A DNA stretch of 6,218 bases, taken from NCBI GenBank assembly GCA_964409635.1, contig CAYPEL010000155.1, positions 1 through 6,218 on the forward strand, read 5' to 3'. The translations under genes and the position numbers were made by a program. This stretch comes from CAYPEL01 sp964409635 (GTDB lineage Bacteria > Pseudomonadota > Gammaproteobacteria > DSM-19610). Shown piece by piece: positions 1 through 4,656 of this stretch. The stretch's first letter is position 1. Each line of letters opens with the position of its first letter. Under the pieces are notes generated by a model. It did no database searches, was not told the DNA's origin, and worked only from the letters and a program-made list of their open reading frames with translations.

Positions 1-37
1 CGGCTGAGCTTTTCTGTTCTTTGTCGCCTTTCTTCAT
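1..37 (-). CDS. Possible N-terminus of an unidentified gene, cut by the window edge
   Basis: On the minus strand an ATG at 37 opens a frame that stays open to the window edge and reads MKKGDKEQKSSA. An in-frame TAA lies about 30 bases upstream, so if this is a gene the ATG is a sensible start. There is no clear Shine-Dalgarno sequence. A lysine-rich 12-residue stub is too little to assign a family. It is co-directional with suhB, about 95 bp beyond the suhB stop. It could equally be a chance open frame. Confidence 0.3.
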   Translation of the reverse strand, partial: MKKGDKEQKSSA

Positions 38-131
38 GACTGAGCTGTCTATCTCAAAAACAGGTATTTAGCGGGAAATTGTGTATAGGGTCACATATTC
101 TGGACTAAAGTTTTCAGTTAAATACGCCTGG

Positions 132-929
132 CTATTTTTGTAGCCTGTCAGTCAGGTGAGGACGGATTGTTTTCAGGATGGCGGGGAAGAGCTTTGGTGT
201 CGCGGCTACGATATTGCCTGTATCGAGGTGATCGTGACCGCCGGCAAAGTCACCGACCAGTCCCCCGGCTTCCTGTATCAGCAAGACACCCGCTGCGATA
301 TCCCAAATACTCAGGCCAATCTCCCAAAATCCGTCGATCCTTCCTGCGGCGAGGTAGGCTAGATCCAATGCCGCTGAACCAGGTCGGCGGATGCCCGCAG
401 TATCTTTGCTCAGGTCACGGAACATGCCCAGGTAACTATCCATGTGTTGTTGATCCCGAAATGGAAAGCCGGTTCCGAGCAACGCGCCTTCCAGTGTATT
501 TTGATTGGTTACGCGGATGCGCCGGTCATTTAGTAGTGCCCCGGCGCCCCGGCTGGCCGTAAACAGCTCTTGCCGCAAAGGGTCGTAGACAACCGCTTGT
601 TCAAGCCGGCCCCGGTGACGCAGCGCGATGGAAACCGCAAATTGCGGGAAGCCGTGTAAAAAATTGGTGGTGCCATCGAGTGGGTCGATAACCCACTGAA
701 AGTCATTACCCGCCTGTTCGCCGCTTTCTTCGGCGAGGATAGCGTGGTCTGGATAGGCTTTGTGCAGAACTTTGATGATTTCCTGTTCGGCTTGCCGATC
801 CACTTCAGTGACAAAGTCATTGCGCTGTTTGTTGGCAATGGTGAGCTGATCGATACGATCCAGATTTCGGACAATCAATTTTCCTGCGTTGCGCGCGGCG
901 CGTACCGCAATATTGAGCATGGGTTGCAT
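132..929 (-). CDS. suhB: Inositol-1-monophosphatase family protein SuhB
   Basis: A 265-residue protein of the Mg2+-dependent, Li+-sensitive inositol monophosphatase superfamily, which hydrolyses myo-inositol-1-phosphate. In enterobacteria SuhB also acts as a Nus-type factor in rRNA antitermination and ribosome biogenesis. Visible family signatures are the metal ligands E67-E68 in AEESG, motif A WVIDPLDGTTNF at 79-90 (D82, D85), and motif B WDIAAG at 209-214 (D210). The length is close to the 267 residues of E. coli SuhB. The start at 929 is preferred over the Met three codons later because the N-terminus MQPMLNIAVRAAR lines up with known SuhB proteins. A modest GGAA lies about 8 bases upstream. 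The gene appears monocistronic, with its own promoter at 964-992. Upstream I see no trmJ, a frequent neighbour of suhB, but instead a repeat-rich gap. The family call is very secure; the antitermination role is carried over from relatives. Confidence 0.96.
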   Translation of the reverse strand: MQPMLNIAVRAARNAGKLIVRNLDRIDQLTIANKQRNDFVTEVDRQAEQEIIKVLHKAYPDHAILAEESGEQAGNDFQWVIDPLDGTTNFLHGFPQFAVSIALRHRGRLEQAVVYDPLRQELFTASRGAGALLNDRRIRVTNQNTLEGALLGTGFPFRDQQHMDSYLGMFRDLSKDTAGIRRPGSAALDLAYLAAGRIDGFWEIGLSIWDIAAGVLLIQEAGGLVGDFAGGHDHLDTGNIVAATPKLFPAILKTIRPHLTDRLQK

Positions 930-963
930 CTGATTTTCCGGCTAAGTACGAAATGGGTTGCGC

Positions 964-992
964 ATTGTAGCGTGCGCAGTACGAAGCGTCAC
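964..992 (-). promoter_or_regulatory. Predicted sigma-70 promoter of suhB
   Basis: On the minus strand the -35 hexamer GTGACG (987-992, 4/6 to TTGACA) and the -10 hexamer TACAAT (964-969, 5/6 to TATAAT) are separated by exactly 17 bases. Transcription would start near 957, giving a leader of roughly 28 nt before the suhB ATG at 929. The -10 region is bracketed by two copies of the self-complementary hexamer TGCGCA (959-964 and 973-978), the first touching the end of the -10. This could be an operator, but no regulator is suggested by the sequence. Confidence 0.6.
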
Positions 993-1030
993 CTTGTTGA
1001 TGACTCAGAATGAGTGGTTCAGTGGGTGCC

Positions 1031-1140
1031 GCCAGGCGGTGACTCCCTTCATTTGGAACTCGCTGTGAATACATCCCTGTACGCTCGAAGCCGGCATCCC
1101 TGCCGGCAACGGTTCCAAATGAAGGGAGTCACCGCCTGGC
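1031..1140 (+). repeat. Inverted-repeat element 1: conserved core plus hairpin between 29-bp perfect arms
   Basis: The outer arms 1031-1059 and 1112-1140 are perfect reverse complements over 29 bp (GCCAGGCGGTGACTCCCTTC, then ATTTGGAAC). The 52-bp interior begins with a 27-nt core (1060-1086), TCGCTGTGAATACATCCC followed by TGTACGCTC. A small hairpin follows, with GCCGGC stems at 1090-1095 and 1102-1107 around the loop ATCCCT. The core recurs inverted in element 2, but the arms do not. No T-run follows the stem on either strand, so this is not a classical intrinsic terminator, although the strong stem could still pause or stop transcription or protect RNA ends. No ORF lies inside and no target-site duplication is visible at the arm ends. 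Outside the arms, ggttcag (1016-1022) and ctgaaac (1143-1149) continue the symmetry imperfectly. I believe related repeats occur in other gammaproteobacteria, but cannot verify that here. Confidence 0.9.
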
Positions 1141-1218
1141 TCTGAAACTGATCTCTATCGGTCAAGTCCAGAAATTGAGTGGGTCAGCTGCTTCAACCAA
1201 GGCAGTATGTTGCTTATT
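1141..1218. other. Spacer between the two repeat elements, no gene seen
   Basis: These 78 bp have no credible ORF. The 12-mer tgagtgggtcag at 1176-1187 matches tgagtggttcag at 1011-1022 in 11 of 12 positions, so element 1 is loosely bracketed by a short direct repeat. I cannot relate the rest to a known family. Together with elements 1 and 2 and the suhB promoter it accounts for the 417-bp gap 930-1346. Confidence 0.5.
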
Positions 1219-1307
1219 CGACACATGATTTTCAGACCATCGGCAGCAGGGAAGCTGCCGTTGAGCGTACAGGATGTATTCACAGCGAGTCTGCAAATCA
1301 TGTGTCG
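1219..1307 (-). repeat. Inverted-repeat element 2: same core inverted, different 19-bp arms
   Basis: Arms 1219-1237 (CGACACATGATTTTCAGAC) and 1289-1307 are reverse complements at 18 of 19 positions. They share no similarity with the arms of element 1. On the minus strand the interior starts with the core (1288 to 1263), TCGCTGTGAATACATCC followed by TGTACGCTC. It is identical to the core of element 1 except for one missing C. A hairpin follows, with 7-bp stems CGGCAGC and GCTGCCG (plus-strand 1241-1247 and 1254-1260) and the minus-strand loop TTCCCT. The order arm, core, hairpin, arm is the same as in element 1. TATT flanks both outer ends (1215-1218 and 1308-1311), a possible 4-bp target duplication. 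The element begins 39 bp past the stop of the DUF3106 gene and could serve as a transcript-end structure, but no T-run follows. Confidence 0.88.
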
Positions 1308-1346
1308 TATTTGCAACGTAAGTATTAGTATAAAAGGAGTTTGAGA

Positions 1347-1703
1347 TTACCGGCGATTTCGCCGATATTCCTCGCGTAGCTTCTTTCGCTCTTTGGGGGA
1401 TAGCTTTTTATACTGATTGCGCTGCTGTTTGATTTTTTTCTGGCGTTCCGGTGGCAGATTGAGAAAGCGTTGCGCGCCGTCACGGATCCGTTTTTGTTTT
1501 TCCGAATCATAATTGTCCCATGAATTGTTGTATCCCTTGAGCTGGCCCTGTTCTTCGGGTGACAGGGACTGCCAGGGAATTTCCCCTTTCGCGAATAGTA
1601 GCAAGTGTCCACTGTCAGCTTGCAGGGCTTGGCTTGCTTGTGCGCAGCCAAGCAATAACAGCCCGGTCAGGAGTTTCAGTAGTGTATGCAAGCGCGTATT
1701 CAT
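1347..1703 (-). CDS. Exported DUF3106-type protein with four 18-residue repeats
   Basis: A 118-residue small exported protein. Residues 1-28 form a signal sequence with hydrophobic core LLKLLTGLLLLG. C20 after LLLG could be an imperfect lipobox, or signal peptidase I could cut after AQA or SQA. The mature part is highly charged and made of 18-residue repeats that start with an aromatic residue at W44, W62, F80 and Y98. Each is followed three residues later by LSPEEQGQL, YDSEKQKRI, LPPERQKKI or LSPKERKKL. The tail is very basic. The repeat and length fit DUF3106 (function unknown), and the motif recalls the LTxxQ motif of Spy/CpxP/ZraP periplasmic proteins. The ATG lies 3 nt after the anti-sigma stop, with AAGG 7 nt upstream overlapping the end of that gene, so the two are almost certainly co-transcribed. 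A role as periplasmic partner of the anti-sigma factor is inference. Confidence 0.85.
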   Translation of the reverse strand: MNTRLHTLLKLLTGLLLLGCAQASQALQADSGHLLLFAKGEIPWQSLSPEEQGQLKGYNNSWDNYDSEKQKRIRDGAQRFLNLPPERQKKIKQQRNQYKKLSPKERKKLREEYRRNRR

Positions 1704-1706
1704 GGT

Positions 1707-2168
1707 TTAGCCTTGTAGATCGTTGTCCTGTTTTGATTGGCGGCCTTTAATCTTCTGGTCAGCCATCCATAAGTAAAAATCCAAGTCTTCATAAATATTC
1801 TCTGGCTCAGCCTGGGCTTGGATGGCAGGATCCAAATCTGTGTTCAATCGGGCAGGATTAAATAACAGGGTAGCGGTTAGCAGGGCGATAACCGAGGCTG
1901 CAGCCGCAACCGGGATCAAGTGGTTGGTTGGCTTTGGCCGTTGCGCCTGGCTCAGGGCCTTTCTGGTAATGGACTCAAGCCTGTTTTCCAACTGGGCCGG
2001 CATTTCAGTGTGATCAGTGATATTTCTCCAGTTAGTGGTTTGCTGGCATTGTTCGCACTGCTGCAAATGCGTTTCCAGTTGCAGTTTCAGTTTTTCCTGG
2101 TCATCCAGCAGGCCCGCGTGTAACTGATCCAGTAGCTCGACGCCGGGATGTCTAGTGTTAGTGTTCAT
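1707..2168 (-). CDS. Probable transmembrane anti-sigma factor with zinc-type HxxxCxxC motif
   Basis: A 153-residue protein. The N-terminal cytoplasmic part contains H34-LQQ-C38-EQ-C41, the HxxxCxxC pattern of zinc-binding anti-sigma (ZAS) domains that hold ECF sigma factors. One hydrophobic segment, about 84-103 (LIPVAAAASVIALLTATLLF), should span the inner membrane, leaving about 50 periplasmic residues. That tail is acidic and contains YEDLDFYLWMADQ at 126-138, probably a conserved contact. The start codon overlaps the end of the sigma gene by 11 bp, and AGAGGT sits 8 nt upstream inside that gene, so translation is coupled. Position and architecture support negative control of the adjacent sigma factor. 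The level of similarity to named families such as DUF3619 cannot be judged without a search. The zinc motif could act in redox sensing, as in RsrA and ChrR, or be purely structural. Confidence 0.8.
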   Translation of the reverse strand: MNTNTRHPGVELLDQLHAGLLDDQEKLKLQLETHLQQCEQCQQTTNWRNITDHTEMPAQLENRLESITRKALSQAQRPKPTNHLIPVAAAASVIALLTATLLFNPARLNTDLDPAIQAQAEPENIYEDLDFYLWMADQKIKGRQSKQDNDLQG

Positions 2169-2811
2169 GATCCCATACCTCTGTCAATTGTTCGCGTAAG
2201 GCGCGCATGGCTCGAAAATGGTGCTGTTTAATACTGTTCTCGGAACAGCCGAGCACTTCAGCAGTTTGTTTTATGCTCATGCCATTTTTCTCCCGCAGCA
2301 GAAACACTTGCCGTTGCCGCGCAGGAAGTTTAGCCATAGCTGCATCGATGCGGAGCATCAGATCCTGACTATAGGCTTCTGACTCGGGTCTGCTGACCCC
2401 ATCGCTGCGGGTGTCATATTCCGGCAACTCCGTTTCAGCTGTGTCGTCTGTCTCTGTCCGGCCAAACCCTGTTAATGATAATAGCCTGGCCTTGCTTTGG
2501 TGAAACAACCGTTTACGCCGCTGGTCGTTGACTTTGCTGTTGAGTACGGTGCGAAACAGTGCCGGCCATTGTTTGGCTGGCCTGTGCCGATAGTACTCCA
2601 CTAGTTTCAACATGGCTTCCTGCACGACATCATAGGCCAGCTCCTGATCCCAAAGTGCTCCATAGGCTATCTGGTAAGCCTGCTTGGAAACCTGGGTCAG
2701 GAAGCTGTCAAGTTCAGCCTGATTATTATTAATGTCCGGCACTGCGCTGTTTGCCAATATACTGTCCGTCAGTTTCGTCAAACTGTCTCCGTACATCGTC
2801 GCCTGATTCAT
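2158..2811 (-). CDS. ECF-type (group IV) RNA polymerase sigma factor
   Basis: A 217-residue sigma-70-family protein with region 2 at about 40-100 and region 4 at about 155-210, and no sigma-1.1 or sigma-3 domain. Region 2 includes WDQELAYDVVQEAMLKLVEY and WPALFRTVLNSKVNDQRRKR. Region 4 includes LPARQRQVFLLREKNGMSI, then a helix-turn-helix QTAEVLGCSENSIKQHHFRA. A linker of about 55 residues, rich in Asp, Glu, Thr and Ser, separates the regions and is longer than in many ECF factors. The N-terminal 35 residues are poorly conserved in character, so the true start could be later (GTG at V24), but ATG at 2811 is the first available. The start has no Shine-Dalgarno sequence, and a -10-like TATACT lies 6 nt upstream. 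The gene follows the His-rich protein after 34 bp and overlaps the anti-sigma gene. The regulon is unknown; autoregulation is common in this class. Confidence 0.92.
   Translation of the reverse strand: MNQATMYGDSLTKLTDSILANSAVPDINNNQAELDSFLTQVSKQAYQIAYGALWDQELAYDVVQEAMLKLVEYYRHRPAKQWPALFRTVLNSKVNDQRRKRLFHQSKARLLSLTGFGRTETDDTAETELPEYDTRSDGVSRPESEAYSQDLMLRIDAAMAKLPARQRQVFLLREKNGMSIKQTAEVLGCSENSIKQHHFRAMRALREQLTEVWDHEH
2177..2182 (-). promoter_or_regulatory. Ribosome binding site of the anti-sigma gene
   Basis: The minus-strand AGAGGT lies 8 nt before the ATG at 2168, within the last codons of the sigma gene. It fixes the overlapping start and supports translational coupling between sigma and anti-sigma. 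Confidence 0.7.
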
Positions 2812-2845
2812 GGTAAAAGTATAGTTACCAGTAGCGTAAATACTG
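2812..2845 (-). promoter_or_regulatory. Candidate sigma-gene promoter or leader with two back-to-back dyads
   Basis: This is the whole gap between the His-rich gene and the sigma gene. It consists of two small inverted repeats side by side: plus-strand GGTAA-N8-TTACC at 2812-2829 and CAGTA-N7-TACTG at 2829-2845. On the minus strand TATACT (2818-2823, 5/6 to TATAAT) lies in the loop of the first. A transcript from it would start at or next to the A of the ATG at 2811, so it would be leaderless. No good -35 is visible at 16-18 bp spacing, so the promoter would need an activator, extended contacts or another sigma factor. Alternatively the dyads act in a read-through mRNA from the upstream gene. 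Confidence 0.35.
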
Positions 2846-3289
2846 TTAATGGCGGTCTAAGCGTTTGGCTGTTGCATGGTGGCGCCTGCCGCTGTGCTTG
2901 TTCCCATGACCGGGATGCCGGCTGTTATGTTGTTTGCCACGATGGCCATTATAGCGGTGCTGCCGGTCATGGCCGCGGTGCTTGTTGTGGCCAAAATTTC
3001 TATCCTCATCGTGGTGCCTGTTATGTCCGTGATTCCTACGGTGGCCATGGCGCCGATCATGCCTGTAGTGCCGGTAACTGCGGTGCTTATCATAGTGCCT
3101 GGAATAACCATGACGAGAGGCATGGCCGTGATGGCCATGGTTATAACGATAGCTTAGGTAGGGGAAGATATGGCCCAGAGAGCCCGATGAATAGGAAATC
3201 GAAAAGCCCTCTGCCTGTGCCAGAGACACCTGTGAGCTGAGGCCCACCGCCAGAACAGTACTCGCTGCCAGCCGTAATAATATATTCAT
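2846..3289 (-). CDS. Secreted His/Arg-rich low-complexity protein
   Basis: A 147-residue protein with a clear Sec signal peptide at 1-26 (hydrophobic core LAASTVLAVGLSS, cleavage after AQA). Residues 27-50 are a short ordinary segment rich in Ser, Gly and Tyr. From about 51 to the end the chain is dominated by His, Arg, Gly, Asn and Tyr: about 28 His and 21 Arg in 121 mature residues, with runs such as HGHHGH and HGHNRHH. There is no fold I recognise. Such a chain could bind Cu, Ni or Zn ions, or polyanions through its Arg content. ATG at 3289 is supported by AAGGAA (3297-3302) at 7 nt spacing and by the signal peptide. The gene lies 57 bp after psd and 34 bp before the sigma factor, on the same strand. 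A role as metal buffer or as target or effector of the sigma system is inference. Low complexity makes homology searches unreliable. Confidence 0.8.
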   Translation of the reverse strand: MNILLRLAASTVLAVGLSSQVSLAQAEGFSISYSSGSLGHIFPYLSYRYNHGHHGHASRHGYSRHYDKHRSYRHYRHDRRHGHRRNHGHNRHHDEDRNFGHNKHRGHDRQHRYNGHRGKQHNSRHPGHGNKHSGRRHHATAKRLDRH

Positions 3290-3296
3290 ATCAGTA

Positions 3297-3302
3297 TTCC
3301 TT
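3297..3302 (-). promoter_or_regulatory. Ribosome binding site of the His-rich gene
   Basis: The minus-strand AAGGAA lies 7 nt before the ATG at 3289, following an A-rich stretch. It is the clearest Shine-Dalgarno sequence in the window and confirms the start. No terminator and no convincing promoter are visible in the 57 bp between psd and this gene, so read-through from psd is possible. Confidence 0.7.
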
Positions 3303-3346
3303 TTTTGTGTGATTCAGGCTTTACTAACGGGGCAGGGTGGATCAGG

Positions 3347-4225
3347 TTAACTTTGCTGGCCTATTTCCTGCCCCATCTTGAGGCTTTGACCGGGAATCAA
3401 GGACTTGTCCCAACTGATTGCATCCTGTTGAAACAATAAAATAACCGTTGAGCCCATATTAAACCGGCCCATTTCGGCGCCACGGGCGAGTTCGATGCCC
3501 GCAGTGGTGTGGTCTTTAATTATAATATCCTTGCGGTGGGGTGGCGTCACCAGGCCATCCCAGACGGTTTCAATGGCGGCAACAAAAATAGCGCCGACCA
3601 GGACGACCGCCACTGAGCCATGTTCGGTGTCAAACAGTGAAACCAGACGCTCATTACGGGCAAACAGTTGCGGCACTGTGCGCGTTGTATGAGGCGCTAC
3701 GCTGAATAACCGGCCGGGTATGTAGATAGATTTACGCAGCGTTCCCCTGCACGGCATATGAACCCGATGGTAATCGCGTGGTGAGAGATAAAGGGTGGCG
3801 AATTTTCCATTTTTAAATTGTGGCTCCATGTCACCGCAGCCACCGAGCAGGGTTCGGGTTGTATATTCATGCCCTTTTGCCTGAAAAATATTATCACCGC
3901 TTATGCTGCCGATCTGGCTGATACAGCCATCAGCCGGGCTGACTATCGCCGTGGCATTGCCAATGATCGGACGTGCTCCTGCTGCCAGTTCGCGCGTAAA
4001 AAATGCATTGAAGTGCGCAAATGACTCGGCTTGTTTATGGTGCGAGTCTTCCCAGTTAATATCAAAATGTTTGCTGAATTGACGTATAAAAAGATTCTTG
4101 AACCAGGCTGTCCTGATGCGTGTCAGCGCCAGCATACAGCGGGACAAAATGTGATGCGGCAGTGGGTAGAGTGGCAGGCTTTTCAGGAAATCCTGCCAGC
4201 GTGTGAACGGCTGTTTTTCGATCAC
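3347..4225 (-). CDS. psd: Phosphatidylserine decarboxylase proenzyme
   Basis: A 292-residue inner-membrane-associated, pyruvoyl-dependent enzyme that converts phosphatidylserine to phosphatidylethanolamine, the last step of PE synthesis. Signatures are SPADG at 96-100 (D99, catalytic Asp of self-processing), YHRVHMP at 152-158 (H153, H156) and the cleavage site MGST at 257-260. Self-cleavage between G258 and S259 makes the beta chain and an alpha chain whose Ser becomes the pyruvoyl group. Most relatives I recall have LGST or FGST; the Met should be tolerated. Length fits type I bacterial Psd. The start is GTG at 4225, sharing GTGA with the PCu(A)C stop, and gives the expected N-terminus with PHHILSR. 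There is no strong ribosome site, so translation likely depends on coupling. Being the third gene of a copper-delivery operon is an unusual setting. Confidence 0.96.
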   Translation of the reverse strand: MIEKQPFTRWQDFLKSLPLYPLPHHILSRCMLALTRIRTAWFKNLFIRQFSKHFDINWEDSHHKQAESFAHFNAFFTRELAAGARPIIGNATAIVSPADGCISQIGSISGDNIFQAKGHEYTTRTLLGGCGDMEPQFKNGKFATLYLSPRDYHRVHMPCRGTLRKSIYIPGRLFSVAPHTTRTVPQLFARNERLVSLFDTEHGSVAVVLVGAIFVAAIETVWDGLVTPPHRKDIIIKDHTTAGIELARGAEMGRFNMGSTVILLFQQDAISWDKSLIPGQSLKMGQEIGQQS

Positions 4226-4656
4226 GAGCCAGTTTCACCGGCCCGTTTTACAATGGCTTTCACAGCAATCGTTTCGCCGTTTTTCAGCTGCAACGAAAAT
4301 TCGACATATTGACCGAGCTGTAAATCAATATCGGGTGCCGGCATCATTAAATGAAAACTGCCAGGCTGGAGAATGAGATTGCCACCGGCCGGGATTTTCA
4401 GATTATCCTGGTGAAGCATTTTTGCAATCCCGTCTATGACTGTACTTTCGTGCAGCATGACATGCTTGAAACTTGTGCTTTCAACGCTGGTCAGGATCCG
4501 CTCCGCTGCGCCGGTATTATGAATCTTCATATAAGCCGCCAGCATGGCTGCGCCCGGTGGTGCTTCCCGCACCCAGGCGTCTGTTACTTCAATTGCTGAA
4601 CCTTCTGCCAGTACTGCGCCTGACAGAAGCAAGCCGAGGGGGATTAAATATTTCAC
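4222..4656 (-). CDS. PCu(A)C-family periplasmic copper chaperone
   Basis: A 144-residue periplasmic protein with a signal peptide of about 18 residues (MKYLIPLGLLLSGAVLA) and a single cupredoxin-like PCu(A)C domain. The diagnostic copper site H-X10-M-X21-H-X-M is complete with exact spacing: H69, M80, H102, M104. The start of the fold is marked by VTDAWVREAPPG at 24-35. PCu(A)C proteins carry Cu(I) in the periplasm and, with SCO proteins, load the CuA centre of cytochrome c oxidase; some also support cbb3 oxidases. The SCO gene is directly upstream and overlaps by 4 bases (GTGA), with a GTG start at 4656 and only weak Shine-Dalgarno character. This start gives a proper signal peptide, so it is preferred. 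The short C-terminus lacks the His/Met-rich tail seen in some homologues. Confidence 0.95.
   Translation of the reverse strand: MKYLIPLGLLLSGAVLAEGSAIEVTDAWVREAPPGAAMLAAYMKIHNTGAAERILTSVESTSFKHVMLHESTVIDGIAKMLHQDNLKIPAGGNLILQPGSFHLMMPAPDIDLQLGQYVEFSLQLKNGETIAVKAIVKRAGETGS

Noticed and set aside
130..156. Small hairpin GGCTA-N6-TAGCC at the suhB stop as terminator
   Set aside because: The stem is only 5 bp, lies within the last codons and is not followed by a T-run.
167..562. Plus-strand 131-residue frame
   Set aside because: It is antisense to suhB, whose motifs and length are complete; no domain is recognisable.
817..1074. Minus-strand 85-residue frame covering the suhB start and the left arm of element 1
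   Set aside because: It is out of frame with suhB, starts inside the repeat element and has no motif; it is a chance frame.
1031..1140. Element 1 as a rho-independent terminator
   Set aside because: The stem is long and GC-containing, but no T-run follows it on either strand and a 52-bp interior is too large for a typical terminator loop.
1031..1307. CRISPR array, integron attC site or MITE
   Set aside because: There are only two inverted copies and no regular direct repeats with spacers. The conserved part is internal rather than at the ends as in attC or MITEs, and there is no integrase or transposase gene in the window.
2876..3157. Plus-strand 93-residue frame rich in Val, Met, Ala and Ile, resembling a membrane protein
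   Set aside because: It is the antisense of the His-rich gene: CAT and CAC codons read ATG and GTG on the other strand, producing an artificial hydrophobic protein. It has no ribosome site, and the minus-strand frame has a signal peptide and a good Shine-Dalgarno sequence.
3303..3346. ECF-type promoter ahead of the His-rich gene
   Set aside because: No pair of -35 and -10 elements at sensible spacing could be defended by eye, and the motif recognised by this sigma factor is unknown.
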